Source of the DNA: Gymnogyps californianus
Lineage: Eukaryota > Chordata > Aves > Accipitriformes > Cathartidae
Length of the DNA: 64,000 nucleotides
Reading direction: 5' to 3'
Assembly (NCBI RefSeq): GCF_018139145.2
Contig: NC_059500.1
Span: 28,935,437-28,999,436, forward strand
A program made the translations under genes and the position numbers. Under the pieces are notes generated by a model. It saw nothing but the letters and a program-made list of their open reading frames with translations. It made no database searches and had not been told where the DNA came from. Positions 27,201-37,765 of the stretch are shown here, in pieces; the stretch's first letter is position 1; every line of letters starts with the position of its first letter.

Positions 27201-27513
27201 ATATTTGTAAACAATGAGATGAAATGAAACAAAAGCTCCCTCTTCAAAACATTTCTCCTTCCCTGTTGTGAAGGTTCTCCTTTGTCTTTTGATTGATTGT
27301 CTTTGTGAGAAGAAACAGAGATACAGCTCAATGGAGACAGACAGACAGGCAAACAATAACATTCTTATTAAAAATCAGAGGTTTCTTGATAGTGAAGTGT
27401 TTGGTAGTCAGAAGAAGTAATATCCTGAACTACATAAAATACATATGCAGCAATCATTCACTGTACACAAATCAATGTGGAACAAACAGACATTTATGAA
27501 TTATATTCTTGCC
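21221..27513. other. intergenic or intronic sequence, nothing assignable
   Basis: No gene recognised. It includes a 12-bp triplicated unit at 22352-22388 and a run of T at 21897-21907. An AT-rich stretch at 25095-25260 has repeated TTAAT/ATTAAT and TAATCATG words, but no firm regulatory call can be made. Confidence 0.55.
22352..22388. repeat. 12-bp tandem repeat, three copies
   Basis: Three consecutive units: TTTTGTGGGTAA, TTTTGTGAGTAA and TTTTTGTGGGTAA. They differ by one substitution and one inserted T. Confidence 0.88.
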
Positions 27514-27561
27514 AATCTTGTTCAAGTATGCTGAGCTAATCTTGTTCAAGTATGCTGACAG
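27514..27561. repeat. 24-bp tandem duplication
   Basis: AATCTTGTTCAAGTATGCTGA is repeated exactly with a period of 24 (27514-27537 and 27538-27561). Only the last three bases of the unit differ (GCT against CAG). Confidence 0.9.
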
Positions 27562-30500
27562 GAGCCATCCCAGTCTTTCACTTTCCTCTCTGTCTTTCAT
27601 GAACACTTGGATCTTGGTGGGAAAGCTTGGTGTTGGATTCCCCATACAGGAAGTGTTCTGCTCCCATACATGACCATAGGAGTGTTGTAGCATATCAAGC
27701 TGACCACTCTGAAGTGCTGCCTGCGAGCCCAGCTGTACTGTCTCAGTTTCTGTATCACCTCCAAGACTCTGGACTGTTGCTTTTGGGGCTACTCAGGGTG
27801 CCCGAAAATAGTTGCCCAAGTATAACACAGTTCCTGTGCTTTCTGTATTTCTAAATGGATAGCGAAAAGGGCATCAGCAGAGGCAGCAGTCTACTGAATT
27901 TTTCACATTCTTCCTGATAACCTATTCTCCACAGCTGCTAGACATTAGAGACAACATTTTCAATATCTTTCTCAATACAACATAAATCTTTCAGCACATG
28001 TGCAGAGAAAGAAGGGAGTTTCCACAGTAGACAATGTATCTTTTGACTATAGAAGCATACAGAAATTGTTCATGTTGGACAAAATTTCCTGGTGTGAAAA
28101 GGTTTGTCATTTCTGAGTTTCTGACTGTATAAACCAGCTGTCACCACTTAAGTGATTTTAACATAAGTCAAACTTAAGAGGACAATGCAAAGCCATCTGG
28201 CTTGCTTGAGTACGGCATACTAATAATGAGGGAAAATGCCTAGGCAAGAAGAGGGACACTTTTGAGATCTTTTCTACTAAGTAAAACTTTTCATTTATTG
28301 TTTCCTTTGGTAGAACAGCAGAGAAATGCTCATCAGCATAAGAACACAACAAGGAGCTAGAGGTAGTAGACACTTCACTATCAAGAGGATTATTTGGGCC
28401 AGCTCGCCTGTTGATGTCCATGGAGTTGTACTGTTGATAGCAGCTGAGATCCTTATTCAATATCCTGCTAAAAGTTCTCAGGTCCCCAGCCAGGAATGGT
28501 TAAGCACGTCTCACTTCAAGTGGCAGAGCTGTGCTATCTACTTTAAGGAGATATTTAATGCAGCTTATATTAGCCAGGCCTTTAGGTTTAACAGAAAAAT
28601 GTTTTTATTTCTAGTGTTTTGTTTGCAACCAGATGCCTGAAAATCCTCAGCGTCCTACTAGGTCTCGAGGAGAAAAATTGCTAGGTCTAAACAAACACTT
28701 CTCTGAGAGCATGTATTTTGGTCAAAACATGGATGTCCTTCATGTAGATTTTTAATAGTAGCCATTTTAGAAAACATTTTTGCTATTTTGCTCATTGTTA
28801 GCAACCTAGTTTCTCTAGTGCACTTCCCCAGTCCCACAGAGGACAATGAGGCCTGCTCTGGAGACTCTGGGTGACGTGGCTGCTGATTCCAACTTGCCCT
28901 GGACTTAACTTCTTAGGTGGTTCACTGTAGGCAGTGCCTAGGTTTGTCCTGCTTTTCTTCTTCCTGAGCTGCTCTGGTGATGTGTGAGGGCACTAGACCC
29001 AGAGGGTCTGCTTCTGCTACTGCCTGTGTGGACCAGTTGTTCCTCTGCCAGAAGAAAGAGGAGCACGTTTGGTGTGAGTTAGATCATTACCCACAGTAGC
29101 AGTTTAAGTACTTGTATCTTCCTGTATTTATGTGTAGTATAAGAAAATGCAGCAGTGACAAGTTTTTACCCAACGTTGGTCTTCAGGGATAGGACTGAGC
29201 ACTAGAAAAATATAATACAAGCAGAAAGAACGTCTGCCTGCTCATACACATCACTGCAGGCAGCTGGAATATGGTGTAGGTTGCTGACGGTGCGTTCAAA
29301 GTGCAAAAATGTAAATTAGCTCTACCAGTTCAGGTGGAGAGACAGAGTCTGTCCAGGCCCTCATATTCTTCAGTACAGCAGTTGCTGTTTTGACAAATCC
29401 TTTTCTACCCACCAAACCTTGTCATCTTCAGATACAAATGCTCTTTCTACAGCTGTGGGTGTAATTTTGGGTAGGACAGCACTGGTCTTGTACTGTGATG
29501 GAAGATAAATAAGTCAATGGTTGATACCAAGCCAGCCTGGACTTGTTTGTTCTGTATCCTGACAGAGGAGAAATACAAGTGTGTGAGGCTGTATGGATGG
29601 TGTTGATGGCATGCTGTTCTTCAGGACAGATGAATGTCAGTCATGGTAGAGAGCAGCTAGTCCCTGCTGCTCTCCAGGATCCTACTTGCAGGAAGGCAAG
29701 CTGAAAGGTGAGCAGCTGGCTGTTCGTGGAATGGGTGGAAGCTTTTCAAAGCAGATGCTGCTCTCTGTCTCCCTGCAGCTATGGGCTGCAGACCAGCTGT
29801 CTCCAAGTGAGGCTGTAAGGAAGATGCTGGTGGTGGAAGACTTTCAGATAGAGATCTGTGGTGTAAAAGTGTCAGTCTATGGAAAGATCAGACTGTCACA
29901 TAACAAGGGAGGCTATTCACATAAGCATCAGTCCTGGGCAAATCTTAGTAAGAAATCTCTACTTTCCTCCTTGTTTCTACCCATCACCCCTTGCAAAAAC
30001 ACGGAAGAGAACAGTAGCATAACAGAGGTTCCCAAGGGATGATCCCACCTGACCTCAAGGGATCCCAAGGGATTCCCTAAGCTGTGAATGTTCAGGGAAG
30101 TGGAAGAGCTCTTTCAGCACGGAAGAGAGAAATCAGGGCAATGATGGATGCTGAATCAGTGTCTCCTATAACTACAGAGGTGCAGATATACTCTGCAACA
30201 CTGTGCACCTGTGTAGCAGGGCCACAGCAAACTCACACTTTTAATGCTGGTGTTAAGAGACAAATTCCAGTGAGTATACTCAGGAAAAAGGAGTATGGAG
30301 GAAGACTGACTATGTACACCTTGAAGTGCCTTGATTTTGAGAGTCATTAAATTCACTGCTTCATCAAAGGCCTTCGAGTTGAAAAATGGAACCAACCAAT
30401 ATCATTTAAAGCCCATCAGACACTTGCAGGATGGTTGGATCCAGGCAGTGGTGTTCAGGCTGACTACAGGGCAATTCCATCCAGGCTGCAGGTGGATTGT

Positions 30501-33060
30501 TACTTCTGTACAGGTGGGAAGGGAAGCACTGATAGAGCAGCTGAACACTGCTGAACTTGTGAACGGTATTGACAGCCACAAATTACCACCTACTGCATTA
30601 GCTGTGTAGTGAAGGGGCATCTACAAATGGCACCAGCTCCCCCTCACTGAGAAGTCCCATTGAGAGTAAGACAGATCTTCTTGTCTTCTGTTAAATCCAG
30701 GTATGTCTGTTGCTACAAGCCATCAGCGGGGGAGAGGGGGAGGCACTTTCTTTTTCTTTCTCCCTTTCCTAGCAGTGATGCTGAAAGCACGCTGTCCAGG
30801 CTCATCTTCCAGCCCTCTGCCCAGAACAGCTTGCCTGCAACTTCCCCAAATCACTTCCTTCTAGAGCCACTTGCTCCCCTGCTGGAGCAAGTCACATTGC
30901 AAACATTTATCTGTGCCTCATCCAGCCTTCAGAACTGGTAGATTTCCATCCCAACCTCTTCTCATTCTACAGGATGGGAAGGCTGGTCTGAGAGCTGCCC
31001 AAGACTGTTATGCACACCATGTCACTTGTGTAACAGAAAAAGTGTGATGGAAGGTGCAGTGTATAAAATGATCTGGCTGTTTTGTCCCCTGCTCTGTGTC
31101 TGGCAGGGAATGAACTTTCCTTAGAGAAGAGGAGTACAAGAAAATTGGGACCCCCACTTTTCATTTGAACATCCCAGACTCAGAGCTCCCCAAAGCTCCT
31201 GTAAATACAAGTATGTGCCTGTACACCCTGAAATCCTGATTGCAGGCGTAGATGAGTCTGCAGGATTTTCTCAAGTCTGGCACTGGTTCAAGGTTATCTT
31301 TGGGTTTGGCACCAGCCCAGGTAGATGTGTTTAGTGGATATAGATGCCTGCAAGGCTGCAGCAAAGCTGTTATGCAAAGCCAGTAAAACTCCTATGCAAG
31401 GAAGCTGAGTGTGCCAGACCCAATAAGGGTGCTGCATTTAACATGCTGTCAGCACTGTGTTCTGTGCATGAGATCTTCCCAGCAGTGTTCCCACTGAGGC
31501 CCATGGAGCTTTGCTGCTGTCAAAGGAAGTAAGAGCATGGCTGAACTGTTTGCAATCCTTTCTCCAGGAACTCATCTGTGCTTAAAGCACGGGGAAGAAA
31601 TGAGCTGAGAAGCTTCATTTGTAGCTGAGGTATTGAGTGGTGCACATCACAGGGCATAGTTCGAGGTTGCTACTCTGTCTGGCTCCTCAGCTCTGTATCC
31701 AGATGAACTGTACAGAATCTAGAACAAAGGTGTCATTTCTGCTCTTGTGCAAAATGTATACCTTCCCCTTGAACAAATGGCTGAAAGTCTGTGGGGAAGG
31801 ATTTGCCTTAGCACACCTTAGTTCTCAGTCTTCCCTCCCACTACACAATTGACTCAACGCAGTCTCCTTGCATCCTGATCTTACTGTATCATCTGTTTCT
31901 GCCATGTAAAAATTCATGGATCCCTTAGAAAACACGGTGGTTCCATATTCCAGGAGATACCTGCTGAGAATTTAACTAGCATATGACTCTCATGGCTTTT
32001 CCTTAACCACAGAACAAAATCAGATCTTGATCCTGAACAACTACTGCCACTTTCATAATACAGATTTAAATCTATTAAAAAAAAAAGGGAAGAAAACAGT
32101 CTGCTGTAATTTTATAATGTCTCATACTTGGCAAGTGAGATTGTGTTGCTATAGTGATCTTAAATTATGACCGGGTTGAATTTTTACTCAAGGCTAATTT
32201 AGAACTCATCTGGCTCAAAACCACCTTATCTACTTTTCTGAGCCCTGGAAGAATCATTTGGATCGCCACAAACATTTTCTCTGAGCCTCCAGTTTTCCAA
32301 TAATCTCATTGTTGTCATTTTGAAAGAATGTTCTTTAAATGAACCCCTGAAATACATTTGAATTAATCAAAATGAAAACCTCTGAGAGGCACAGTACCAG
32401 TTTCAACAGCGTAGCAATCAGGGAGTTTTTCTCCTCTCGTTGCCAGAGAGGATGAGATGTTAGTCACATCTTCAGATGATAGTGCTGAAGTCAGAGCAGT
32501 CAATCCTTCAGTTGGACAATGGGAGGTGGCAATAAAGAGTCCTGCTTCTGAAAGAAAGAGGGGTTTTTTTTATCTTATAATGTATGGGGACTCTCTGTAT
32601 CAATGTGTCAGGGTCCTCTGTCCCATAGGACAAGGCAGTGAAAATATCTCAGGCCCTCTGTTATTAACTTCAGGCAACTGCGTCCTTGGCTCATCATCCC
32701 ACCCAGAGACCCCTGTCTCCCTTCATGACAGTGACAACTGGATTGTACCATGAGTATTGAATTCTCGAGTTTCACTATCAGAAAGTCCTTTGGGTGAAAT
32801 CTCTAATGCAGGGGCTGGCATTTGTTGTGCTCTTGCCCAGCGTTGTCTATGTCAAGAATCTTGCTAGAGAATGCTGTGGCCCCCTTTTGTCCCATGGAAA
32901 TGAGGGAGGGCTGAGCAGGGTTGTACCAGTCCACATCTTGACATGGAGCTGGACAGGTCTCTAAGTCCTGCTGTTCAGAAACTGCCTCTTGACATGGGAG
33001 TGCAGGCACTCAAAAAGACGTTTTAAGCCACGGGGCTGTGCCTCAGATGGGGGTCTTACT
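27562..33060. other. intergenic or intronic sequence, nothing assignable
   Basis: No gene or interspersed repeat recognised. The longest frames (28326-28640 plus, 29686-30042 plus) are 104 and 118 codons with no domain likeness. CCCAAGGGAT occurs twice close together near 30031 and 30064. Confidence 0.55.
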
Positions 33061-33102
33061 TATATTCATAGTGCTGTGCACTATATTTATACTGCTGTGC
33101 AC
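33061..33102. repeat. 21-bp tandem duplication
   Basis: TATATTCATAGTGCTGTGCAC (33061-33081) is followed directly by a copy with two changes (33082-33102). Confidence 0.9.
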
Positions 33103-35699
33103 TGAGGCCAACTTTTCTGATCAACATACTTTCTTATTTCCCTTCTCTAGCTGCATTCTGTTTCCACGGCCAAACCTTCCGGCAACAGCTTTGTCCTGTT
33201 TAACTGTACTGCAGAGTATATCATGGTGTCATCAGTTCTGCTTAATCCTATGCATACCAGTGTGCTTGTTACGGTGTTGGAAAGGTCAATTTGACAATAT
33301 GGGATTTTATGAGGGATAAAATGCAGAAACCTTTAGAAAACTACATATGCTTGTGGAGACATAGCATGGAAATTGATGTGAATAAGAATTAGATGCCTAA
33401 ACAAATTAAGAAATAAAAAAATCTAAACCTTTCACTTGGGTAGACCTGGAGAAGGAATGGTAGGCTAGTCAGCAAGAAGGACTTTTTCACCCCTCAGAAC
33501 AAACAGAGCCAAACATAACAGGAGCTTAGCTCTAGGCCATGATTTTGCAGCTTAGGCCCATCTGTCTGTCTAGCGCCTGTGTTTTTTTCTGAGCTGTGGA
33601 GCAGTTTTCATATTCTGTGACCCTTCCATGAGTGTCTGGAGAATAAGAAAACAATAACTGAAGAAAAGAATGGCTGGAGAAGTAAGCTTGGACAGTTGGG
33701 CAGGATTCAGACTCTGATCTTTGGCAAAGCAGAAGCATACTAGCTTCTGCTCACTTACATGCTCATACTGTGATCACAAATGGGGAATTAGGACCCCAAG
33801 ACTAACAGAATTTGTGTGGATTTCCAAGGCGCCTGGGAAACTTGCCTTCTTTTCAGCATGTCAATGCTTCATTCTAATAGTTCTATCAGATAAAATTGGC
33901 CTTACCTATATCAATATCCCTCCTGATATCTGCATATATCCATGACACTGTCTCCATTATGCTCCTGGAAACACTGCCCAAAAGAAAATATTTCCTCTGC
34001 CAGACTGTTGGTACACATACTTTGACTGTGCCAGTTCTCACAACAGTTTCTATTCAGTGTTTATTGTGCATATGCAAAGATCCTCAGGGGTTACCAAACA
34101 AGCCTTAGTATCTACTTCTGCAAAACCAAAGATAGTCTCCCTAAATCTGTCTGCTCCCCTTTTTGTCCCTCCTCTCACTGGTTTTTAGAAATCCATGCTG
34201 AAATTCAGAAAAGATGTTCAGAACTAGAATATGACACAATCAAAGATTTTTACGTTTTTCTTGCACATACAAAGCACATGTAAATGCAGATAAAACCAGA
34301 CCTGTTTCTCAAGTATAGCCTGATCCTCGATCAGGTGATTTTAACTTTTTTCCTTTCGGACTTGAGAGAACAAGAAGCTGCGTATATTTACTACATAACT
34401 ACAAGATGATAAAAGCTGTATGATTTCAGCAATAAAGCATACCTATTCTGCACGACTTCCACAGTCTTAACAGATTTTTCCATCTCCAGTTATACTTAGT
34501 TGGCTTCCTAACACCACAGATAGGTGTTAGAATCATTACATGTGAGGTATACTCTGTTGGACAGAGGCAGGTGAATTTTCTTCTTTCTTTTGTGCGGTAG
34601 CCTGAGTCGTACACCTCCCAGTTGGCAGTTGGTTATAAGGACAACAAGGTGCTTAAGATGCATAGCATATTCCTCTTTCTGTGTCCGTGCTACTTCCAAC
34701 CTGTTGGTCAGCCAGGGATACTTATTGCAAACAACACCATCATCTGAGCTGAGCCATCATCCTAGGCCATATTCGATATCAGATGTATTGACTCCCATCA
34801 GCCATATACAAATGTTCCTACAAATAGGGTAGGTGGATGCACTTGTCATTTTCTCTCTAGAATGATCCATTGTTTTTGTGAAGAGAAGAGTTTCTTGCTT
34901 TAACCTACAACCGTTTCCTATGAGTCTTCTTCCCTTGAAATTTCTTCTCAGCCTAGCTCAGGCTGTAATCTTAATCTATAATGTGAACAACTTGTAAAGC
35001 TGGAACTTGACCTTCCTCAATGTTGAGAGTTTATTTGGCCGCCAAGGTTCAGCCTGTTGCTGGTCTTGAGATTGTCTTGGAGAAGGATGGATACTTCCCA
35101 TACTAGTTAAAACTAGTGCCCACTACAGTACCAAAACAGAAGACATATTCAGAGTGCCTTATTTTGTTACCTGTTCTACATACTTACAATGTGTGGAGCT
35201 CATTGCAATTTTTCAAAACTGTGCATGGGATAACTCTCTCATCTGCTGGCATTAGGAGTTTTGAAAACTAACTCAGCATAAAAAGCTGTTTATGAAATAT
35301 TACCCCTGTGTTTGGACCAAAGGAACAGAGAAGAAAAACAAGCGTCCTCTCTAATGACTAACAGTAATGGCGTTATTGCAAAAAAGCACATTCTTTCTCT
35401 GTGACTTAGTCCAGCAAAACTTGCAAGGAATCCCAAGTGCATCAGCTTACCTACAGAAGCTGCAAACCTGATAATGCCATTGATTTCAATTTGGTTTTGG
35501 TCTCCATTTGTGTGTTCTTTTGCATGTCTGTAATAGGAACATCTTACGTACAGATACAGGCCCACTTACAGCCCACAGTAAGTTTAAATGTGTATTTAAC
35601 AGACTTCTTGCCCCTGAACTCACTGGGGTGGAAGGGAACCAACTAAATCTTGTATAATGTATAGGAATACTGTTAGCTTTTTTAGCTGAACTTAGCGAC
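33103..35699. other. intergenic or intronic sequence, nothing assignable
   Basis: No gene, RNA or interspersed repeat recognised on either strand. Confidence 0.55.
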
Positions 35700-35918
35700 A
35701 TTCCCCTTTTCCACACTTAATATGCATATCATAGAGCGTATAATCTTTTAAAGGAGTAAGTTCAGCAGAAGCACCATTATTTTGTGCTAACGCTGCCTCT
35801 TTAATTAAGTTCTAACACTGGAATTGATTGGCTGTGAATAAATCTTGGTCATTTATGGATAGATTGGAAAATCAATCAAATAAATGCTAACCGTTTTGTG
35901 AAGAAATCAATTTGAAGG
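35700..35918. promoter_or_regulatory. candidate conserved noncoding or enhancer-like block
   Basis: An AT-rich, homopolymer-poor stretch dense in homeodomain-type motifs: ATATGCATAT near 35719, TTAATTAA at 35801-35808, GATTGG twice (near 35826 and 35862), TTTATGG (CDX/HOX-like) near 35852, and ATCAATCA at 35871-35878, which fits the PBX-HOX composite TGATTGAT. This texture is typical of deeply conserved developmental enhancers, but motif density alone is weak evidence. The block ends at the terminus of an LTR at 35919. Confidence 0.3.
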
Positions 35919-36090
35919 TGTAGGGAGTTAACCTTTGGCTGACTGTGAGATGCCCACCAAGACACTTTCTCACTCTCCCTCCTCAACAAGACAGGGGGAG
36001 AAAATAAGATGAAAAATCTTGTGGGTTGAGATAAAGACAGGGACATCACTTATCAGTTACTGGTTAACCCACCACAGAAGGGCAAAAAAA
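35919..36090 (-). mobile_element. truncated LTR, family B, minus strand
   Basis: Starts TGTAGGGAGTTAACC and continues GGCTGACTG, GATGCCCACCAA, TTTCTCACTCTCCCTCCTCA, GACAGGGGGAGAAAATAAGATGAAA, CTTGTGGGTTGAGATAAAGACAGGG and ATCACTTATCAGTTAC. These are the U5 and R parts (antisense) of a bird ERV LTR also seen at 57552-58215, where GAGCTGAGATAAAGAGAGGGAGACTGCTTACCAGTTAC is the matching core. Similarity is lost around 36050-36090, so the U3 part is missing. No target-site duplication could be identified because the right end is not intact. Confidence 0.72.
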
Positions 36091-36574
36091 AATATTAGTG
36101 AAAAGTGAACCTGTAGGGTTTTCCTTCTCTTTTTGTTATTTTTTCACTGGTACCTCCATTAGTCATAGTGCCAGAACTGATATTGACTTGCATGCTTATG
36201 CTTAAGTAAATGGTGAAATACAACAATTTTTGCTGAAAATAGGAGCTGGGTTTTCCTGTGTTCAGTTCAGCAAATGTGCCTTTCAGTTGCTTTTTGGAAC
36301 TTTACCAGTTTCACCCAGACAAAATGGCAGAACTCATTTATGTAATGTTTAAATTGAAGGGCCAAACAGTTCAGAGTTGTGTGCCGTGGAAGGAAGCAGC
36401 AGTGCTAATGCTTTGGACAATCAGGAAATCATGGCTCTGAGACATGCTGCAAAATGCATGCCGTTTAGACATATCCTACAACTAGCAGGTTGCACCATGC
36501 AAGGTCAGAGGTCTTGGCCAGGCTGAGATATGAATTATACTATTACAGTCCCAGCAGACTGTCCCAGACCTAGA
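36091..36574. other. intergenic or intronic sequence, nothing assignable
   Basis: No recognisable gene or repeat between the LTR fragment and the older element that follows. Confidence 0.5.
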
Positions 36575-36735
36575 AATGGTATAGCAAAGACTTTACAATC
36601 CAAGCTCAAGTAAGCAATATTTGAACCATGAGGCATGCAGAAATTAAGTGACTTGTCAAAATCGTCCTGGAAGTTTGTGGTAGAGCCAGGGATTGTAGCC
36701 AGTTCATCACGCTGAATTGCAGTGCCCCTGGCAAA
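36575..36735 (-). repeat. ancient MIR/L3-like retroelement fragment
   Basis: The plus strand reads ACTTTACAATCCAAGC, then GCAGAAATTAAGTGACTTGTCAAAATCGTC, then TGGTAGAGCCAGGGATTGTAGCCAG, then GAATTGCAGTGCCCCTGG. This is the antisense word order of MIR/L3-like 3' regions (CTTACAATCTAAG; AAATTAAGTGACTTGCCCAAGGTCAC; GGCAGAGCCAGGGATTGAACCCAG; AGTCCAGTGCCC). It is the best preserved of the old fragments here. Confidence 0.65.
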
Positions 36736-37679
36736 GTTCTTGAGCAGCTTGCTGGCTTAAGTCAAGGCAAGGACACTGCTTCCATGCAGCCTCCTTCATC
36801 AATACCCCACTCATAAACTCTTGGCCTGGTAAGATGTCAAGTCGTGGAACTCTACCAGCTCTCATCAGTTAGGCTGCTGGCCTGAGAGGTGTTACCTGAG
36901 GTTTGGTTCACCCTGAAGAGCAGACCTATTGCTTTTCTTAACCATTCTTGCTAACTGCTGGTAGCCAGTAGCCACACCTGCCAGCTGATCCTCCCTCTTG
37001 CTTTTCTCTGTGAGGTCCCAATAACATCCTCTTCAGAGAATGCAGCTCCTCAGCTGGACTACAGTGATGTAGAGAACTCACACGTGCTTCTAGCAGTAAA
37101 AGAGACTTCTCCAATGAAAACCATTCTCCCTCTTTCTTCTAGAAAAAGCCTGCAAAATAGCTGTCAACAACATAAGACCAAGGTGACCTCTCTCTCTGGG
37201 GACATCTGGACAGAGCTGGGTGCCCATATTGCTTTCAGTGCAACCATGACTTAGGTAGTTCCTCTGACTCTGTGACACCTGTTTTTTGTCACACCCAAAG
37301 ACTGGAGATTAGGTCTGCTCACGCTTGTCCTTTAGTCCTTTTCATTCAGCTCCTCCCCAAAAGCTGACAGAATGCTTCTCTTGTCTTCTCACCCTGTGAG
37401 TCACTCAAGGAGAAGAGGACCTCCACACTCAGGTCTCAAGCTGACATCAGCAGTTGCAAGGAGGGGGCTTCCATAGGTTTCATGATGCAAAGTGTAAAGG
37501 TAAGTTTAGGGTGCTTGAAAGCTGAACATGAACTCAGGATCCATCTGGCACATCTCCATAAGACAGTCTTCACCTTCTTGGTGAAGGAGGGGTCTGGGGA
37601 TAGCAATAGTTCAATAGTGACTGTTGTTTGTCCCTTTCAAGCAAAGCACCTTGCCAGCAGCACTTAAGGCACTTCCAAG
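36736..37679. other. intergenic or intronic sequence, nothing assignable
   Basis: No gene or repeat recognised. Confidence 0.5.
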
Positions 37680-37765
37680 ACTGGAACAGTATAATACCCA
37701 TTTTACAAGTCGGGGAGCCAGTGTGGGAATTAGATAGGGGAATCACTACCTTGTCAAGAAACTCA
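37680..37765 (-). repeat. possible MIR-like fragment
   Basis: AGTATAATACCCATTTTACAAGTCGGGGAGCC resembles the antisense MIR segment ATTATCCCCATTTTACAGATGAGGAAAC. It is followed by a weaker match, ACCTTGTCAAGAAACTCAG. It is shorter and less certain than the copy 1 kb to the left. Confidence 0.4.
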
